Assembly: GCF_003351225.1 (NCBI RefSeq)
Contig: NZ_QQSY01000001.1
Span: 996,124 to 1,060,123, forward strand
Length of the DNA stretch: 64,000 bases
Direction: 5' to 3'
Source of the DNA: Dyella solisilvae
GTDB lineage: Bacteria; Pseudomonadota; Gammaproteobacteria; Xanthomonadales; Rhodanobacteraceae
Shown here: piece after piece, positions 1 through 9,323 of the stretch
Position numbering within the stretch: position 1 is the first letter of the stretch
How the letters are laid out: the number at the start of each line of letters is the position of its first letter
Program-made: the position numbers and the translations under genes
Notes under the pieces: model-generated
Seen by the model: only the letters and a program-made list of their open reading frames with translations
What the model was told of the DNA's origin: nothing
Database searches by the model: none

Positions 1-1451
1 CGCCGACCGGCGAACCTGAAAAGCCCACCACCGATTACCTGATCAGCCAGTTCACGCGGATGGGACTTGCGCCGGGCAACGACGGCAGCTGGCTGCAGGC
101 GGTGCCCTATGTCGGCGCCCAGGTGCAGCATCCCGAACAGATCGCCCTTGCAGTGAACGGCAGGGATGGAGAAGCCCGACTGTCGTTTGGTCAGGACATG
201 GTGGTCGGCACGCTCGACGAACAGACGCACGCGTCGCTCGAAGCCTCACCGCTGGTCTTCGTCGGCTACGGCGTCAATGCACCGGGCGAACACTGGAACG
301 ATTACGCCGGCACGGATGTGAAGGGCAAGACCGTGATCATCCTGGTCAACGATCCCGGCTGGGCCACTCAGGACCCGAAGCTGTTCAAGGGCCGCGAATA
401 CACCTACTTCGGTCGCTGGACCTACAAGCTCGAGGAAGCGGCGCGCCAGGGCGCTGCCGCCGCCTTCATCGTGCATGACACCGATGCCGCCGGTTACCCA
501 TGGAGCGTCGTGCAACGCAACTGGAGCGGCATGCGCATGGACCTGCCCAAGGGTGAAGAAGGCGCGCGCCGCCTCCCCGTCGCCGGGTGGCTTAGCACCG
601 AAGCCGCCCGCCAGCTGTTCGCGCGTGCCGGCGCCAACTTCGACACGCTCAAGCGTCAGGCCGCCGAGCGAGGATTCACCGCGGCGCCGCTGCAGGCGAA
701 GCTGAGCGTGGCTTTCGACAGCACCATCAGCCACGGCGAGTCACACAACGTGGTTGCTCGTCTCGAAGGCAAGGGCCATGCAGACGAGGCCATCATCTAT
801 TCCGCGCATTGGGACCATCTGGCCAATCCCGGCGACGCCCAGCACGGCACGGTCGACAACGCCACCGGCGTGGCCGGTCTGCTGGAGATCGCGGAGGCCT
901 TCGCGCATCGCGCGCCCAAGCCGCACCGCTCCGTGCTGTTCATCGCCACCACGCTGGATGAGGCCGGCCTGCTCGGCTCGCGCCATTACGTGGCGCACCC
1001 GATCGTGCCACTCAGCCGGACGGTGGCGGACATCAACCTGGACATGCTGCCAGTCGACGGGCCTGCCAGCGCCCTGTCGGTGATCGGATTCGGCCAGTCG
1101 CAGCTGGACGAATACCTTGCCGACGCGGCCCGTAGCCAGCGCCGTGCGGTGATGCCGGACCTGACGCCGGAGAAGGGTTTCTTCTTCCGCTCCGACCAGT
1201 TGAGCTTCGCCCGCGCCGGCGTGCCGGTGCTGTACGCGCGCTCGGCCGCGACCCGACCCGACGCAGCCCCGAGTGGCGGCGATACCCCACCGCTCGACGA
1301 CACCTTCAATCCTCGTTGGGACCTCAGTGGCGCGGTGGAGGACATCCGCGCACTTTTCATGGTCGGCAGCCGGCTCTCGATGGAACAGAGCTACCCGCAA
1401 TGGAAACCCGGCAGTGACTTCCAGCGTCCGGAAAGCATGCAGGGCCTCTAG
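1..1451 (+). CDS. M28-family peptidase homologue, 5' end outside window
   Basis: The frame is open from the window edge (first full codon at base 3) to the stop at 1449-1451, so the start and any signal peptide lie upstream. The visible part has a PA-like domain (roughly 60-220 of the visible residues) and then an M28 zinc aminopeptidase fold: AHWDHL, DNATGV, LDEAGLLGS, INLDML and RSDQLSFARAGVP. Family members usually show EE before GLLGS, SDH rather than SDQ, and a YHxPxDEY segment that supplies a zinc-ligand His. Here these read DE, SDQ, and GGDTPPLDDTF with no His. The fold is clear, but the catalytic set looks degenerate. A secreted or periplasmic location is inferred from the family. Confidence 0.85.
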   Translation, partial: PTGEPEKPTTDYLISQFTRMGLAPGNDGSWLQAVPYVGAQVQHPEQIALAVNGRDGEARLSFGQDMVVGTLDEQTHASLEASPLVFVGYGVNAPGEHWNDYAGTDVKGKTVIILVNDPGWATQDPKLFKGREYTYFGRWTYKLEEAARQGAAAAFIVHDTDAAGYPWSVVQRNWSGMRMDLPKGEEGARRLPVAGWLSTEAARQLFARAGANFDTLKRQAAERGFTAAPLQAKLSVAFDSTISHGESHNVVARLEGKGHADEAIIYSAHWDHLANPGDAQHGTVDNATGVAGLLEIAEAFAHRAPKPHRSVLFIATTLDEAGLLGSRHYVAHPIVPLSRTVADINLDMLPVDGPASALSVIGFGQSQLDEYLADAARSQRRAVMPDLTPEKGFFFRSDQLSFARAGVPVLYARSAATRPDAAPSGGDTPPLDDTFNPRWDLSGAVEDIRALFMVGSRLSMEQSYPQWKPGSDFQRPESMQGL

Positions 1452-1478
1452 GGCCCCGCAAGCCCGGCAGGAAGGCGA

Positions 1479-2006
1479 TCAGCCGATGAACGGCGCCGGC
1501 TGCAGGATCTCGATCCAGTAGCCGTCGGGGTCGCGGATGAAGGCGATGTGCTTCATGCGCCCGTCGGTCAGTCGCTTCTGGAAAGGCACGCCCATCGCCT
1601 CGAAGCGGGCGCAGGCCTGCTGCACATCCGGCACCGACACGCACAGGTGACCGAAGCCGCGCGGCTCGGCGTTGCCATTGTGATACTGGAATTCCGCATC
1701 GTGTTCGGTGCCGTGGTTGTGGGTCAGTTCCAGCACGCCGGGCTGGCCGAGCACCCAGCGCAAGCGCTCGGCATCGTTGTCGGGGATGATCGCGCGGTCG
1801 GCCGCCAGCACCAGGTAGACGATGGTGAAGGCCGCCTCGGCGAAGTCCTGACGGTGCACCGGCGTGAAGCCCAGCACGCGGGTATAGAAGTCCAGCGACC
1901 GGGTCAGGTCCTTCACCCGGATCATCGTGTGGTTGAAGACGTAGCCGTGGGTGGCGGCCTCGGGCGGGTTCACGCCCGGCATGTCGAGCAGCGCGGAGAG
2001 GGGCAT
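1479..2006 (-). CDS. Lactoylglutathione lyase / glyoxalase I family protein
   Basis: A 175-aa single-domain vicinal-oxygen-chelate protein. It has the glyoxalase I landmarks NHTMIRVKDLTRSLDFYTRV at the N terminus (first metal-ligand His), ELTHNHGTE in the middle (Glu and substrate-binding loop), GHLCVSVPDV (second His) and DPDGYWIEI (final Glu ligand) near the C terminus. It probably isomerises the methylglyoxal-glutathione hemithioacetal to S-lactoylglutathione in the cytoplasm. The ATG at 2006 follows AGGAAC and gives the normal family length; the frame stays open upstream but loses homology. It is convergent with the M28 gene and divergent from the gene at 2113. Confidence 0.9.
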   Translation of the reverse strand: MPLSALLDMPGVNPPEAATHGYVFNHTMIRVKDLTRSLDFYTRVLGFTPVHRQDFAEAAFTIVYLVLAADRAIIPDNDAERLRWVLGQPGVLELTHNHGTEHDAEFQYHNGNAEPRGFGHLCVSVPDVQQACARFEAMGVPFQKRLTDGRMKHIAFIRDPDGYWIEILQPAPFIG

Positions 2007-2112
2007 CCGGAAGGTTCCTGACAAACAATGCCAGTAGATGGGGCCCGCCGTCCCGCCGGACAAGCCCGCCCGCCGTCCAATGTCATAACGCGACAGGCCG
2101 TAGAATGGCCCC

Positions 2113-2754
2113 ATGAACGCCACCACACGCTCGGTGCTGATCGCGGGAGCCACCGGGCTCACCGGGCACGAGCTGCTGGCGTTCCTGCTGGAAGATCCCA
2201 GCGTCGCGCACGTACTGGCGCCGACCCGACATGCCCTGCCCGCGCATCCGAAGCTGGAGAATCCGGTGGGCATGATCGGCCATCTGATCGCGCAGCTGCA
2301 TGGCCACCTCGACACCGTGTACTGCTGCCTGGGCACCACCATTCGCCAGGCCGGCTCACGCGAGGCGTTCCGCATGGTCGACTACGACCTGCCGCTGTCG
2401 CTGGGGCGGCATGCGCTGGCGCTCGGCGCCCGCCACTACGTGGTCATCAGCGCGCTGGGCGCGGATGCCGGCTCACGCCTGTTCTACAACCGCACGAAGG
2501 GTGAGCTCGAACTCGCGCTGCAGAAGCAGGGCTGGCCACAGCTGACCATCGTGCGACCTTCCCTGCTATTGGGCGCGCGCAACAAGCCGAGGATGGGCGA
2601 AGTGTTCGCCGCCCCGTTCTCCCGCGTGTTGCCCGGCCGCTGGCGCGGCATCGAAGCCGGAACGGTGGCGCGCGCCATGTGGCGGCTGGGCTCGGGGGCC
2701 AGCGAATGCACGCGCATCGTCGAATCGGACGAACTGCAGCAGATCGGCAGCTGA
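2113..2754 (+). CDS. NAD(P)-binding Rossmann protein (HTATIP2/YbjT-like)
   Basis: A 213-aa atypical short-chain dehydrogenase-like protein. The dinucleotide-binding loop [11 protein letters not shown] is at residues 12-22. It continues with the YCCLGTT strand, [11 protein letters not shown] and an [10 protein letters not shown] segment in which Tyr and Lys match the NAD(P)H-binding family, then [10 protein letters not shown]. Proteins of this kind act as oxidoreductases or redox sensors on unknown substrates. The ATG at 2113 starts about 100 bp from the divergent glyoxalase gene. A bidirectional hairpin terminator follows the stop. Confidence 0.8.
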   Translation: MNATTRSVLIAGATGLTGHELLAFLLEDPSVAHVLAPTRHALPAHPKLENPVGMIGHLIAQLHGHLDTVYCCLGTTIRQAGSREAFRMVDYDLPLSLGRHALALGARHYVVISALGADAGSRLFYNRTKGELELALQKQGWPQLTIVRPSLLLGARNKPRMGEVFAAPFSRVLPGRWRGIEAGTVARAMWRLGSGASECTRIVESDELQQIGS

Positions 2755-2771
2755 GCCCTTTGCGCACGCAA

Positions 2772-2799
2772 AAAAAAGCCGCCCATGGGGCGGCCTTTG
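2772..2799. terminator. Bidirectional rho-independent terminator
   Basis: The perfect stem GCCGCCC/GGGCGGC (2778-2784 with 2788-2794, loop ATG) has an A-run on its left and CTTT on its right. It lies between the convergent ends of the Rossmann-protein gene and the C40 peptidase gene and could serve both. Confidence 0.8.
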
Positions 2800-2818
2800 T
2801 CTGTCGGAACTTGTGCGG

Positions 2819-3556
2819 TCAGCTGCGGACCAGGGCGCCCGGGCGCTTGGCGCCGGCGAAGCGCTGCGACCAGTACGACTCGTCCAGGCTGTCCACGCGC
2901 ACGGTCTTGCCGCGCGAGGGCGAATGGATGAACTGGCCGTTGGCGATGTAGATGCCCACGTGCGAGATGCGGCCCTGGCCATGCTTGCCCGCGGTGCGGA
3001 AGAACACCAGGTCGCCCGGCTTCATGTCGTCGCGGCTGACCTTCAGACCAGCCAGGAACTGCGAGGCCGAGTTGGTCGGCAGCTCGAGGCCAACGGCGTG
3101 GGCGAACACGTAGCGGACGAAGCCGCTGCAATCGAAACCGGTGGACGGATCGCGGCCGCCGCGCACGTAACGGATGTCACGCAGCTGCATGGCCATGCCG
3201 ATCAGGGTCTTGCGCAGGTCCGAGGTGCCGGCGGCCAGCGAAGCCACGGCGTTGCCGGCGACGCCATCGTTCGGCATGCCATCGGCATCCAGATCATCTT
3301 CCTCACCACCCCAACCATTGTTGGCCTTGGCAACCGGTGCGCTGGCGGCCAGATGTGCCGGCACGGCGGACTGGGCGAGCATGGCGGCCGGCGAAAGCGC
3401 CGACAGCGCGCCCATCAGGTTGGGGCTCACCGAGGTGGTGGTGGTGGAACCGGCCGCCGCGTTGGGCTGGCCAGCCAGGGGTTCAGCGAAGAGCGGAAGG
3501 GAGACGAGCAGTGCACCAGCAAGCGCAGCAGCAGCGATCAGTCGCTTCGTTGGCAT
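2819..3556 (-). CDS. Secreted NlpC/P60 (C40) cell-wall peptidase
   Basis: A 245-aa protein with an N-terminal hydrophobic signal (ALAGALLVSLPLFAEP), a low-complexity linker of about 90 residues (AASAPVAK, EEDDLDADG) and a C-terminal NlpC/P60 domain. The catalytic Cys is in FDCSGFVRYVF and the His in RISHVGIYI, with a third polar residue in FIHSPSRG. It likely cleaves gamma-D-Glu-diaminopimelate bonds in peptidoglycan in the periplasm. I chose ATG 3556 over the TTG at 3565 because AGGGA is correctly spaced from the ATG. Its promoter must lie in the AT-rich, palindrome-rich DNA at 3566-3816. Confidence 0.88.
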   Translation of the reverse strand: MPTKRLIAAAALAGALLVSLPLFAEPLAGQPNAAAGSTTTTSVSPNLMGALSALSPAAMLAQSAVPAHLAASAPVAKANNGWGGEEDDLDADGMPNDGVAGNAVASLAAGTSDLRKTLIGMAMQLRDIRYVRGGRDPSTGFDCSGFVRYVFAHAVGLELPTNSASQFLAGLKVSRDDMKPGDLVFFRTAGKHGQGRISHVGIYIANGQFIHSPSRGKTVRVDSLDESYWSQRFAGAKRPGALVRS

Positions 3557-3661
3557 GTGGGACAAATCCCTTTGCAGTTCGAAAGTTAAGCCGTCGGAAA
3601 GGTCCGCCGGCCGTGATGGTGATGTGAACTTAGCAAAGGGATATAGGTCGTATGTTCGATT

Positions 3662-3802
3662 GGGGTTAACTAAACCCCGCCGTTTCAGAATCTGGCACGG
3701 CCCATGCTTTGTGTGTAAGCATATGTTTTATAAAACAAAATATGCCTAACGTGCTTACTTTTTGATCAATTAGTGAACTAATTATTCCATACGGTTCCGT
3801 AT
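3662..3802. promoter_or_regulatory. AT-rich upstream region with four inverted repeats
   Basis: The region upstream of the C40 peptidase gene is strikingly AT-rich for this genome. It holds four dyads: GGGGTT-5-AACCCC (3662-3678), GTTTTATAAAAC (3725-3736, inside a wider imperfect dyad 3719-3745), AATTAGT-GA-ACTAATT (3768-3783) and ATACGG-TT-CCGTAT (3789-3802). The dyads are read directly. A role as operators or RNA hairpins is inference, and no regulator gene adjoins them. Confidence 0.45.
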
Positions 3803-3816
3803 ATTTCAGAACCGCG

Positions 3817-4521
3817 TCACACCCTGCGCCCGAAGATCGCGGTGCCGATACGCACCTCCGTCGCCCCCTCGGCGATGGCCAGTGGGAAGTCGCCGCTCAT
3901 GCCCATGGAAAGCCTTGAAAGTTCATGGCCTTGCGCCTGCGCCTCGTCACGCAGCCGGCGCAGATGGCGGAAGCAGGCACGCACCGCCTCGGCATCGTCT
4001 GACTGCACGGCAAGCGTCATGAGCCCCTTCACCCGCAGCGTGTCGTAGGCGCGCAGGGCATCGAGGAAGGCTGGCAGCTCGGCCGGAGGTAGCCCGTGCT
4101 TGCTCTCCTCCGGTGAGGTCTTCACCTCCACCAGCACGTCGATGACGCGCTCTTCCACCTGCAGGCGACGGTGCAGCGCCTCAGCCAGTTCAATGCGGTC
4201 GAGCGACTGGACTTCGCTGGCCAGCCGCGCCACGTCCTTGGCCTTGTTGGTCTGCAGGTGACCGATCACCACCCAGGCGATGCCCTCGCCGGCCAGTGCT
4301 TCGGCCTTGCTTCGGACTTCCTGCACCTTGTTCTCGCCGAAGCGCTTCAGGCCAAGCGCCATCGCCGCGCGCACCACGTCAGGGCCGAACGTCTTGCTGA
4401 CCGGCAGGATGGACACTTCGGATGGCTCGCGGCCCGCCGCGCAGCAGGCCGCATCGACGCGCTCGCGCACGGCCTCCCAGTTCGATGCGAGGTAGGCGTA
4501 GTCGCTGGAGTCTTGGTTCAT
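3817..4521 (-). CDS. yggS: YggS/PLPBP family pyridoxal-phosphate homeostasis protein
   Basis: A 234-aa protein of the YggS (COG0325) family, a single alanine-racemase-like TIM barrel that binds PLP and keeps B6 vitamers and amino/keto acids in balance. The PLP Lys is in ILPVSKTFGP. Family signatures follow in order: FGENKVQE, WVVIGHLQTNK, VKTSPEESKHGL, GLMTLA, SMGMSGDFPLAI and VRIGTAIFG. The ATG at 4521 is preferred to the TTG at 4530. In many proteobacteria the gene sits near pilT or proC, but neither is here. It lies downstream of the M20 gene on the same strand, separated by two hairpins. Confidence 0.93.
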   Translation of the reverse strand: MNQDSSDYAYLASNWEAVRERVDAACCAAGREPSEVSILPVSKTFGPDVVRAAMALGLKRFGENKVQEVRSKAEALAGEGIAWVVIGHLQTNKAKDVARLASEVQSLDRIELAEALHRRLQVEERVIDVLVEVKTSPEESKHGLPPAELPAFLDALRAYDTLRVKGLMTLAVQSDDAEAVRACFRHLRRLRDEAQAQGHELSRLSMGMSGDFPLAIAEGATEVRIGTAIFGRRV

Positions 4522-4554
4522 CGTTGGCAACCCGGGATCGAGCCACGCTTGTTC

Positions 4555-4624
4555 ATGCCGGCGGGCGCCGGCATCCAGCGCCTTGCGGCGGCTTACGACG
4601 CTGAGCCCCGGCTCGCGCCGGGGC
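4555..4624 (-). terminator. Two GC-rich hairpins between the M20 and yggS genes
   Basis: ATGCCGG-6-CCGGCAT (4555-4574) and GCCCCGGC-TCGC-GCCGGGGC (4605-4624) are both perfect stems. The second starts 17 nt past the M20 stop. Neither has a U-tract, so they could be weak terminators, 3'-end stabilisers or repeat remnants. Confidence 0.4.
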
Positions 4625-4640
4625 GACGGTCGAGGAGGCT

Positions 4641-6065
<1,425 letters not shown>

Positions 6066-6280
6066 GGGGCGACTCCTGCAACGTGGGGAAAGAGCGCGAT
6101 TGTATCAGCGCGGCCAAGAAGGCCGCTTCAGCCCACCAGCCTCGCCGCCCCGACCGGACACGCAGGCCACCTGTCGCCTCACCCACAGACGGCAGGCCCT
6201 CCGACTGCCGCCAAGCGCATGGACGGGCAGAGTCTCCCGGCGGCCCGAAGGCCGCTCACCACTTGATAGGGAGAATCCAC

Positions 6281-6610
6281 ATGCGCAACACCTTCATGGC
6301 CCTGCTCGCCAGCCTCGCCCTGGCCTTGCCGGCCTGGGCCAGCACACCCGTCAACATCAACAAGGCCGACGCCACCACCATCGCCCACGCGCTTGACGGC
6401 ATCGGCCCGTCCAAGGCCGAGGCGATCGTGGCATGGCGGGAGGCCCACGGCCCGTTCAAGACCGTCGATGACCTCTCGCAAGTGAAGGGCATCGGACCGG
6501 CCACCCTGGAGCGCAACCGGGACGCCATCCTGCTCAACGATACGGCTGGCGACGCCAAGGCCGCTCCCGCCAAGGCCAAACCCAAGCCGATCAAGGCTTC
6601 AGGCGAATAA
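6281..6610 (+). CDS. Exported ComEA-like helix-hairpin-helix protein
   Basis: A 109-aa protein with a signal peptide (LLASLALALPAWA, cleavage about residue 20), then tandem HhH motifs (VNINKADATTIAHALDGIG and VKGIGPATLERN) and an Ala/Lys/Pro-rich tail. This is the ComEA-type DNA-binding module. Such proteins bind incoming double-stranded DNA in the periplasm during natural transformation, although short orphan versions are common and not all have been tested. The ATG at 6281 follows ATAGGGAGA. No other com genes are in the window. Confidence 0.85.
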   Translation: MRNTFMALLASLALALPAWASTPVNINKADATTIAHALDGIGPSKAEAIVAWREAHGPFKTVDDLSQVKGIGPATLERNRDAILLNDTAGDAKAAPAKAKPKPIKASGE

Positions 6611-6717
6611 TCACACCAGTCAGTAACTTGCGTTCAGAAAAAGTCCATCCAGCGGGGTATGGAAAGCCCGGCTGGATGGGCCTACACTCGCCCGCCTTGC
6701 CATCGGTTAGGGCTGAC

Positions 6718-7197
6718 ATGATCGTTCCGCGTTACCGCATTGCCGCGTCTGGAATCGCCGGCGCGGGTAAGGGGCTGTTTCTGGAACAAGACGTCCTCGC
6801 CGGGCAGATCGTCACGGCGCCGGACGCCATTGAACGCACCTACCGCTACGACGAACTCACGGCTAGGCCGGAGCTTTCGGCGCAGCTGTACGCCAGTGCG
6901 CGCTGGTTCGAGGACCGCTATACCGTGTCGCCCGATTGGCCAGACGAGTGCTACATCAACCACAGCTTCGAACCGAGCGGACTGTGGCACCTGGGTTTCG
7001 TGTTCGCCACACGTGACCTGCCTGCGGGCACGGAGATGACGGTGGATTACCGCCACCTTCTGCCCCCGGGCGAGGAAGAGGCGTTCGTCGACGCGGCGAC
7101 GGGTCGCCGCATCGTCGGCCTGCCATGGCTGGAGAGCCTCACCCTGAGTACGCGCGCCCTCGCCGTTCTGCTCGATGGCGCCCGGCTTGCTTGTTGA
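6718..7197 (+). CDS. SET-domain protein
   Basis: A 159-aa protein made almost entirely of a SET fold: SGIAGAGKGLFLEQDV (N-terminal SAM-binding strand), ECYINHSFEPSG (the NHS motif) and AGTEMTVDYRHL (catalytic Tyr segment). There is no evident post-SET cysteine cluster. Bacterial stand-alone SET proteins are putative lysine methyltransferases with unknown targets. The ATG at 6718, with GGTTAGGG upstream, starts the conserved domain; the frame is open further upstream without homology. The GNAT gene begins five bases after its stop. Confidence 0.8.
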   Translation: MIVPRYRIAASGIAGAGKGLFLEQDVLAGQIVTAPDAIERTYRYDELTARPELSAQLYASARWFEDRYTVSPDWPDECYINHSFEPSGLWHLGFVFATRDLPAGTEMTVDYRHLLPPGEEEAFVDAATGRRIVGLPWLESLTLSTRALAVLLDGARLAC

Positions 7198-7202
7198 AGA
7201 CC

Positions 7203-7742
7203 ATGATCGACATTCCTGTCATTGAAACGGCGCGCCTGCGCCTGACCGGCCTGGCGGAGCGACATTTCGACGACTACGCCGCCATGCTGGCCGACCCCGC
7301 CAGCACCCGCTGGGTCGGCGACGGCGAGCCGCTGGACCGCACCAATGCCTGGCGCTCTCTGGCCATGCTGATCGGCCACTGGCAGCTGCGCGGCTACGGC
7401 ATGTGGGCGCTGGAGCTGAAGGAGACCGGCGCCTTCGTCGGCCGCGCCGGACTGATGCGCCCGGAAGGCTGGCCCGACCTCGAAATGGGCTGGATGCTCA
7501 AGCCGGACTTCCGCCACCAGGGCTACGCCACCGAAGCGGGCGCGGCGATCCTCGACTTCGCGTGGCACGCGCTCAACGCGCAGCGCGTGATCAGCCTGGT
7601 GAAGATCGGCAACGAAGCCTCCGACCGCGTGGCGGAACGCCTGGGCGGCGAGCATATCGACGACATGGACTTCTTTGGCGCGCACAACCATGTGTTCGCC
7701 TACTACCCCCCGCTGCTCGAGAAGCGGCGCGCGCGGGCATGA
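7203..7742 (+). CDS. GNAT N-acetyltransferase (RimJ/RimL type)
   Basis: A 179-aa acetyltransferase. It opens with IETARLRLTGLAERHFDDY, typical of the RimJ/RimL (Acetyltransf_3) branch. The acetyl-CoA pyrophosphate loop lies in KPDFRHQGYATEAG, followed by SLVKIGNEASDRVAERLG. The substrate, protein N terminus or small molecule, cannot be told. ATG 7203 starts immediately after the SET gene, and the stop overlaps the next gene's ATG (ATGA at 7739-7742). The SET, GNAT and HutD genes are therefore probably translated from one message. Confidence 0.87.
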   Translation: MIDIPVIETARLRLTGLAERHFDDYAAMLADPASTRWVGDGEPLDRTNAWRSLAMLIGHWQLRGYGMWALELKETGAFVGRAGLMRPEGWPDLEMGWMLKPDFRHQGYATEAGAAILDFAWHALNAQRVISLVKIGNEASDRVAERLGGEHIDDMDFFGAHNHVFAYYPPLLEKRRARA

Positions 7743-8311
7743 ACCTGCTCAGCCGTCAGCCGGCAGACACCCTGCACGGGCATCCGTGCTCGGACGGCAG
7801 CGCGGTCATTACCGACATCGCGTGCAGTCCGGACGAGGAAACCTGGCAGTGGCGGCTCTCGATGATCGAGACCGGCGGGCAGAAGCTCGAATTTCCGACC
7901 CATGCCGACATTCGACGGCAGTTTGTGCCGCTGGACGCCCCTGTCGACGTCGTCTTTCCCGACGGCCGTACACAACACCTTAACCGTTTCGACATCGCGT
8001 ACTTCGATCAGCACAACGCGCCGGACGCCTGCGTGGCGGCCAGCCCGACCCGCACCTTCAACCTGAAGCTGCGCGAAGGCACATCGGGCGAACTGATCGC
8101 ACGCCCGCTCAACGGCGCCATGGTGCTGCTGGCCCCCTCAGGCTGGCGCTGGTTCATCCTGTTGCTGTCGGGCCAGGCCCAGGTGATGGCGGACCATCGT
8201 ACTCAGACGATGGAACCCAATGACATGGTGTGGATCGACCCCATCCCGGGCCACCCGGTCCGCATCGAGGGTCACGGTGAGCTGGTGATGGCGCGCCTCC
8301 CGGCACACTGA
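7739..8311 (+). CDS. HutD/Ves family protein
   Basis: A 190-aa bicupin-like protein of the HutD/Ves family (PF05962). Features are ITDIACSPDEETWQWRLSM near the N terminus, DVVFPDGRTQHLNRFDIA and MEPNDMVWIDPI near the end. Known members are linked to histidine utilisation (HutD) or a cold-induced role (Ves), but the biochemical activity is uncertain. No hut genes are in the window, so a histidine role is not supported by context. Its start overlaps the GNAT stop by four bases. Confidence 0.8.
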   Translation: MNLLSRQPADTLHGHPCSDGSAVITDIACSPDEETWQWRLSMIETGGQKLEFPTHADIRRQFVPLDAPVDVVFPDGRTQHLNRFDIAYFDQHNAPDACVAASPTRTFNLKLREGTSGELIARPLNGAMVLLAPSGWRWFILLLSGQAQVMADHRTQTMEPNDMVWIDPIPGHPVRIEGHGELVMARLPAH

Positions 8312-8417
8312 TCACTCTGCCGCACCTGTCGAAGGGCGGCCTGTGCGCGACCTTTGAGCTACATCGCCACCGCGGCGCGAATTTGCTCCGCGCCGGGTGT
8401 GCACCATGCGGCTCGAC

Positions 8418-9323
8418 CTAAACCAACCCGGATCGCCGCGAACCGCCCAGCGAACGTGCCACCGCCGCCAGCGCGAACAGGCGCGCTATGCGCATCCAGC
8501 CCAGCACGATCACTACCAGCTGGCTCAACAGGAACGCCAGCAGCAAGCCGCTGGTACCCACGGCCAGCGTGTGCGCCCGCGCCAGGCCGAGCCCCAACGC
8601 GATGGCCAGGCCAATCGCCGTGATCAACAGATAGGTCAGCAAGGTGGAAAACGGTCGGCGCGCCACCTGCGCCAAGCCACGCCACATCGCCACCGTCGCC
8701 GCGCGGAGGCTGCCATCGGCGATGAAGGCTGCGCGCGCCGATTCCAGCCAGCACTGGGCCAGCACCACCAGGAGTCCGTCAAACCACCACGCCAGGTGCT
8801 GCGCGGCCATGGCCTGCGATTCCAGCACGGCCAGGTCGGCGCGATCATCGGCGCGATCCATTCCCACCTGCGCCAGATAACCGGCCAGTGCGTACACCGG
8901 CAGCGACCACAGCAGCAGGCGGAACATGCGGCCGTACTCGCCCAGACCGCCCTGCAGCAACGCTCCGAAACCCAGCACACGCGCCGCCCTGCCGCTGGCG
9001 ACGACCATGCCGTTGAGCCACGGCAACAGCAGCACGACGAGCAGGACGCTGGCCAGCGCAGCACCATGCAGGGCGCCATGCTGCTGGCCCAGCGTGTGGA
9101 TCACATCGCCGGCCATCACCACGTCGAACTGTCGCGCCCAGACGTGCGCCAGGGTGGAGTGGTCGAGCAGCCCGCCCAACGACATCAGCAACGGCAACGT
9201 GGCGACGAGAGTGGGCGCGAGCAGCAACAGCATCCAAAGCAACAACAGGCGCCACTGCATGGCGGCGAACGGGGCGCCCACCACGGCGCCGACATCAACC
9301 CGGCGGGAACTCTTGTAGGCCAT
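8418..9323 (-). CDS. Multi-pass membrane protein coupled to the M1 peptidase
   Basis: A 301-aa protein I do not recognise. It has about six hydrophobic helices (for example LLLLWMLLLLAPTLVATL, LASVLLVVLLLPWLNG, LLWSLPVYALAGYL, LLTYLLITAIGLAIALGLG and a C-terminal LLLAFLLSQLVVIVLGW) and a basic tail SLGGSRR. Its ATG overlaps the stop of the upstream M1 peptidase gene (TGATG at 9321-9325), which indicates translational coupling. It may anchor or assist that exported peptidase, but this is inference from position only. Confidence 0.75.
   Translation of the reverse strand: MAYKSSRRVDVGAVVGAPFAAMQWRLLLLWMLLLLAPTLVATLPLLMSLGGLLDHSTLAHVWARQFDVVMAGDVIHTLGQQHGALHGAALASVLLVVLLLPWLNGMVVASGRAARVLGFGALLQGGLGEYGRMFRLLLWSLPVYALAGYLAQVGMDRADDRADLAVLESQAMAAQHLAWWFDGLLVVLAQCWLESARAAFIADGSLRAATVAMWRGLAQVARRPFSTLLTYLLITAIGLAIALGLGLARAHTLAVGTSGLLLAFLLSQLVVIVLGWMRIARLFALAAVARSLGGSRRSGLV

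Noticed and set aside
4555-4624. Attachment site or riboswitch between M20 and yggS genes
   Set aside because: Only two simple GC hairpins are present; there is no integrase, direct repeat or recognisable aptamer core.
7739-8311. Histidine-utilisation role for the HutD/Ves protein
   Set aside because: No hutH, hutU or hutI is in the window, and the gene is coupled to an acetyltransferase.
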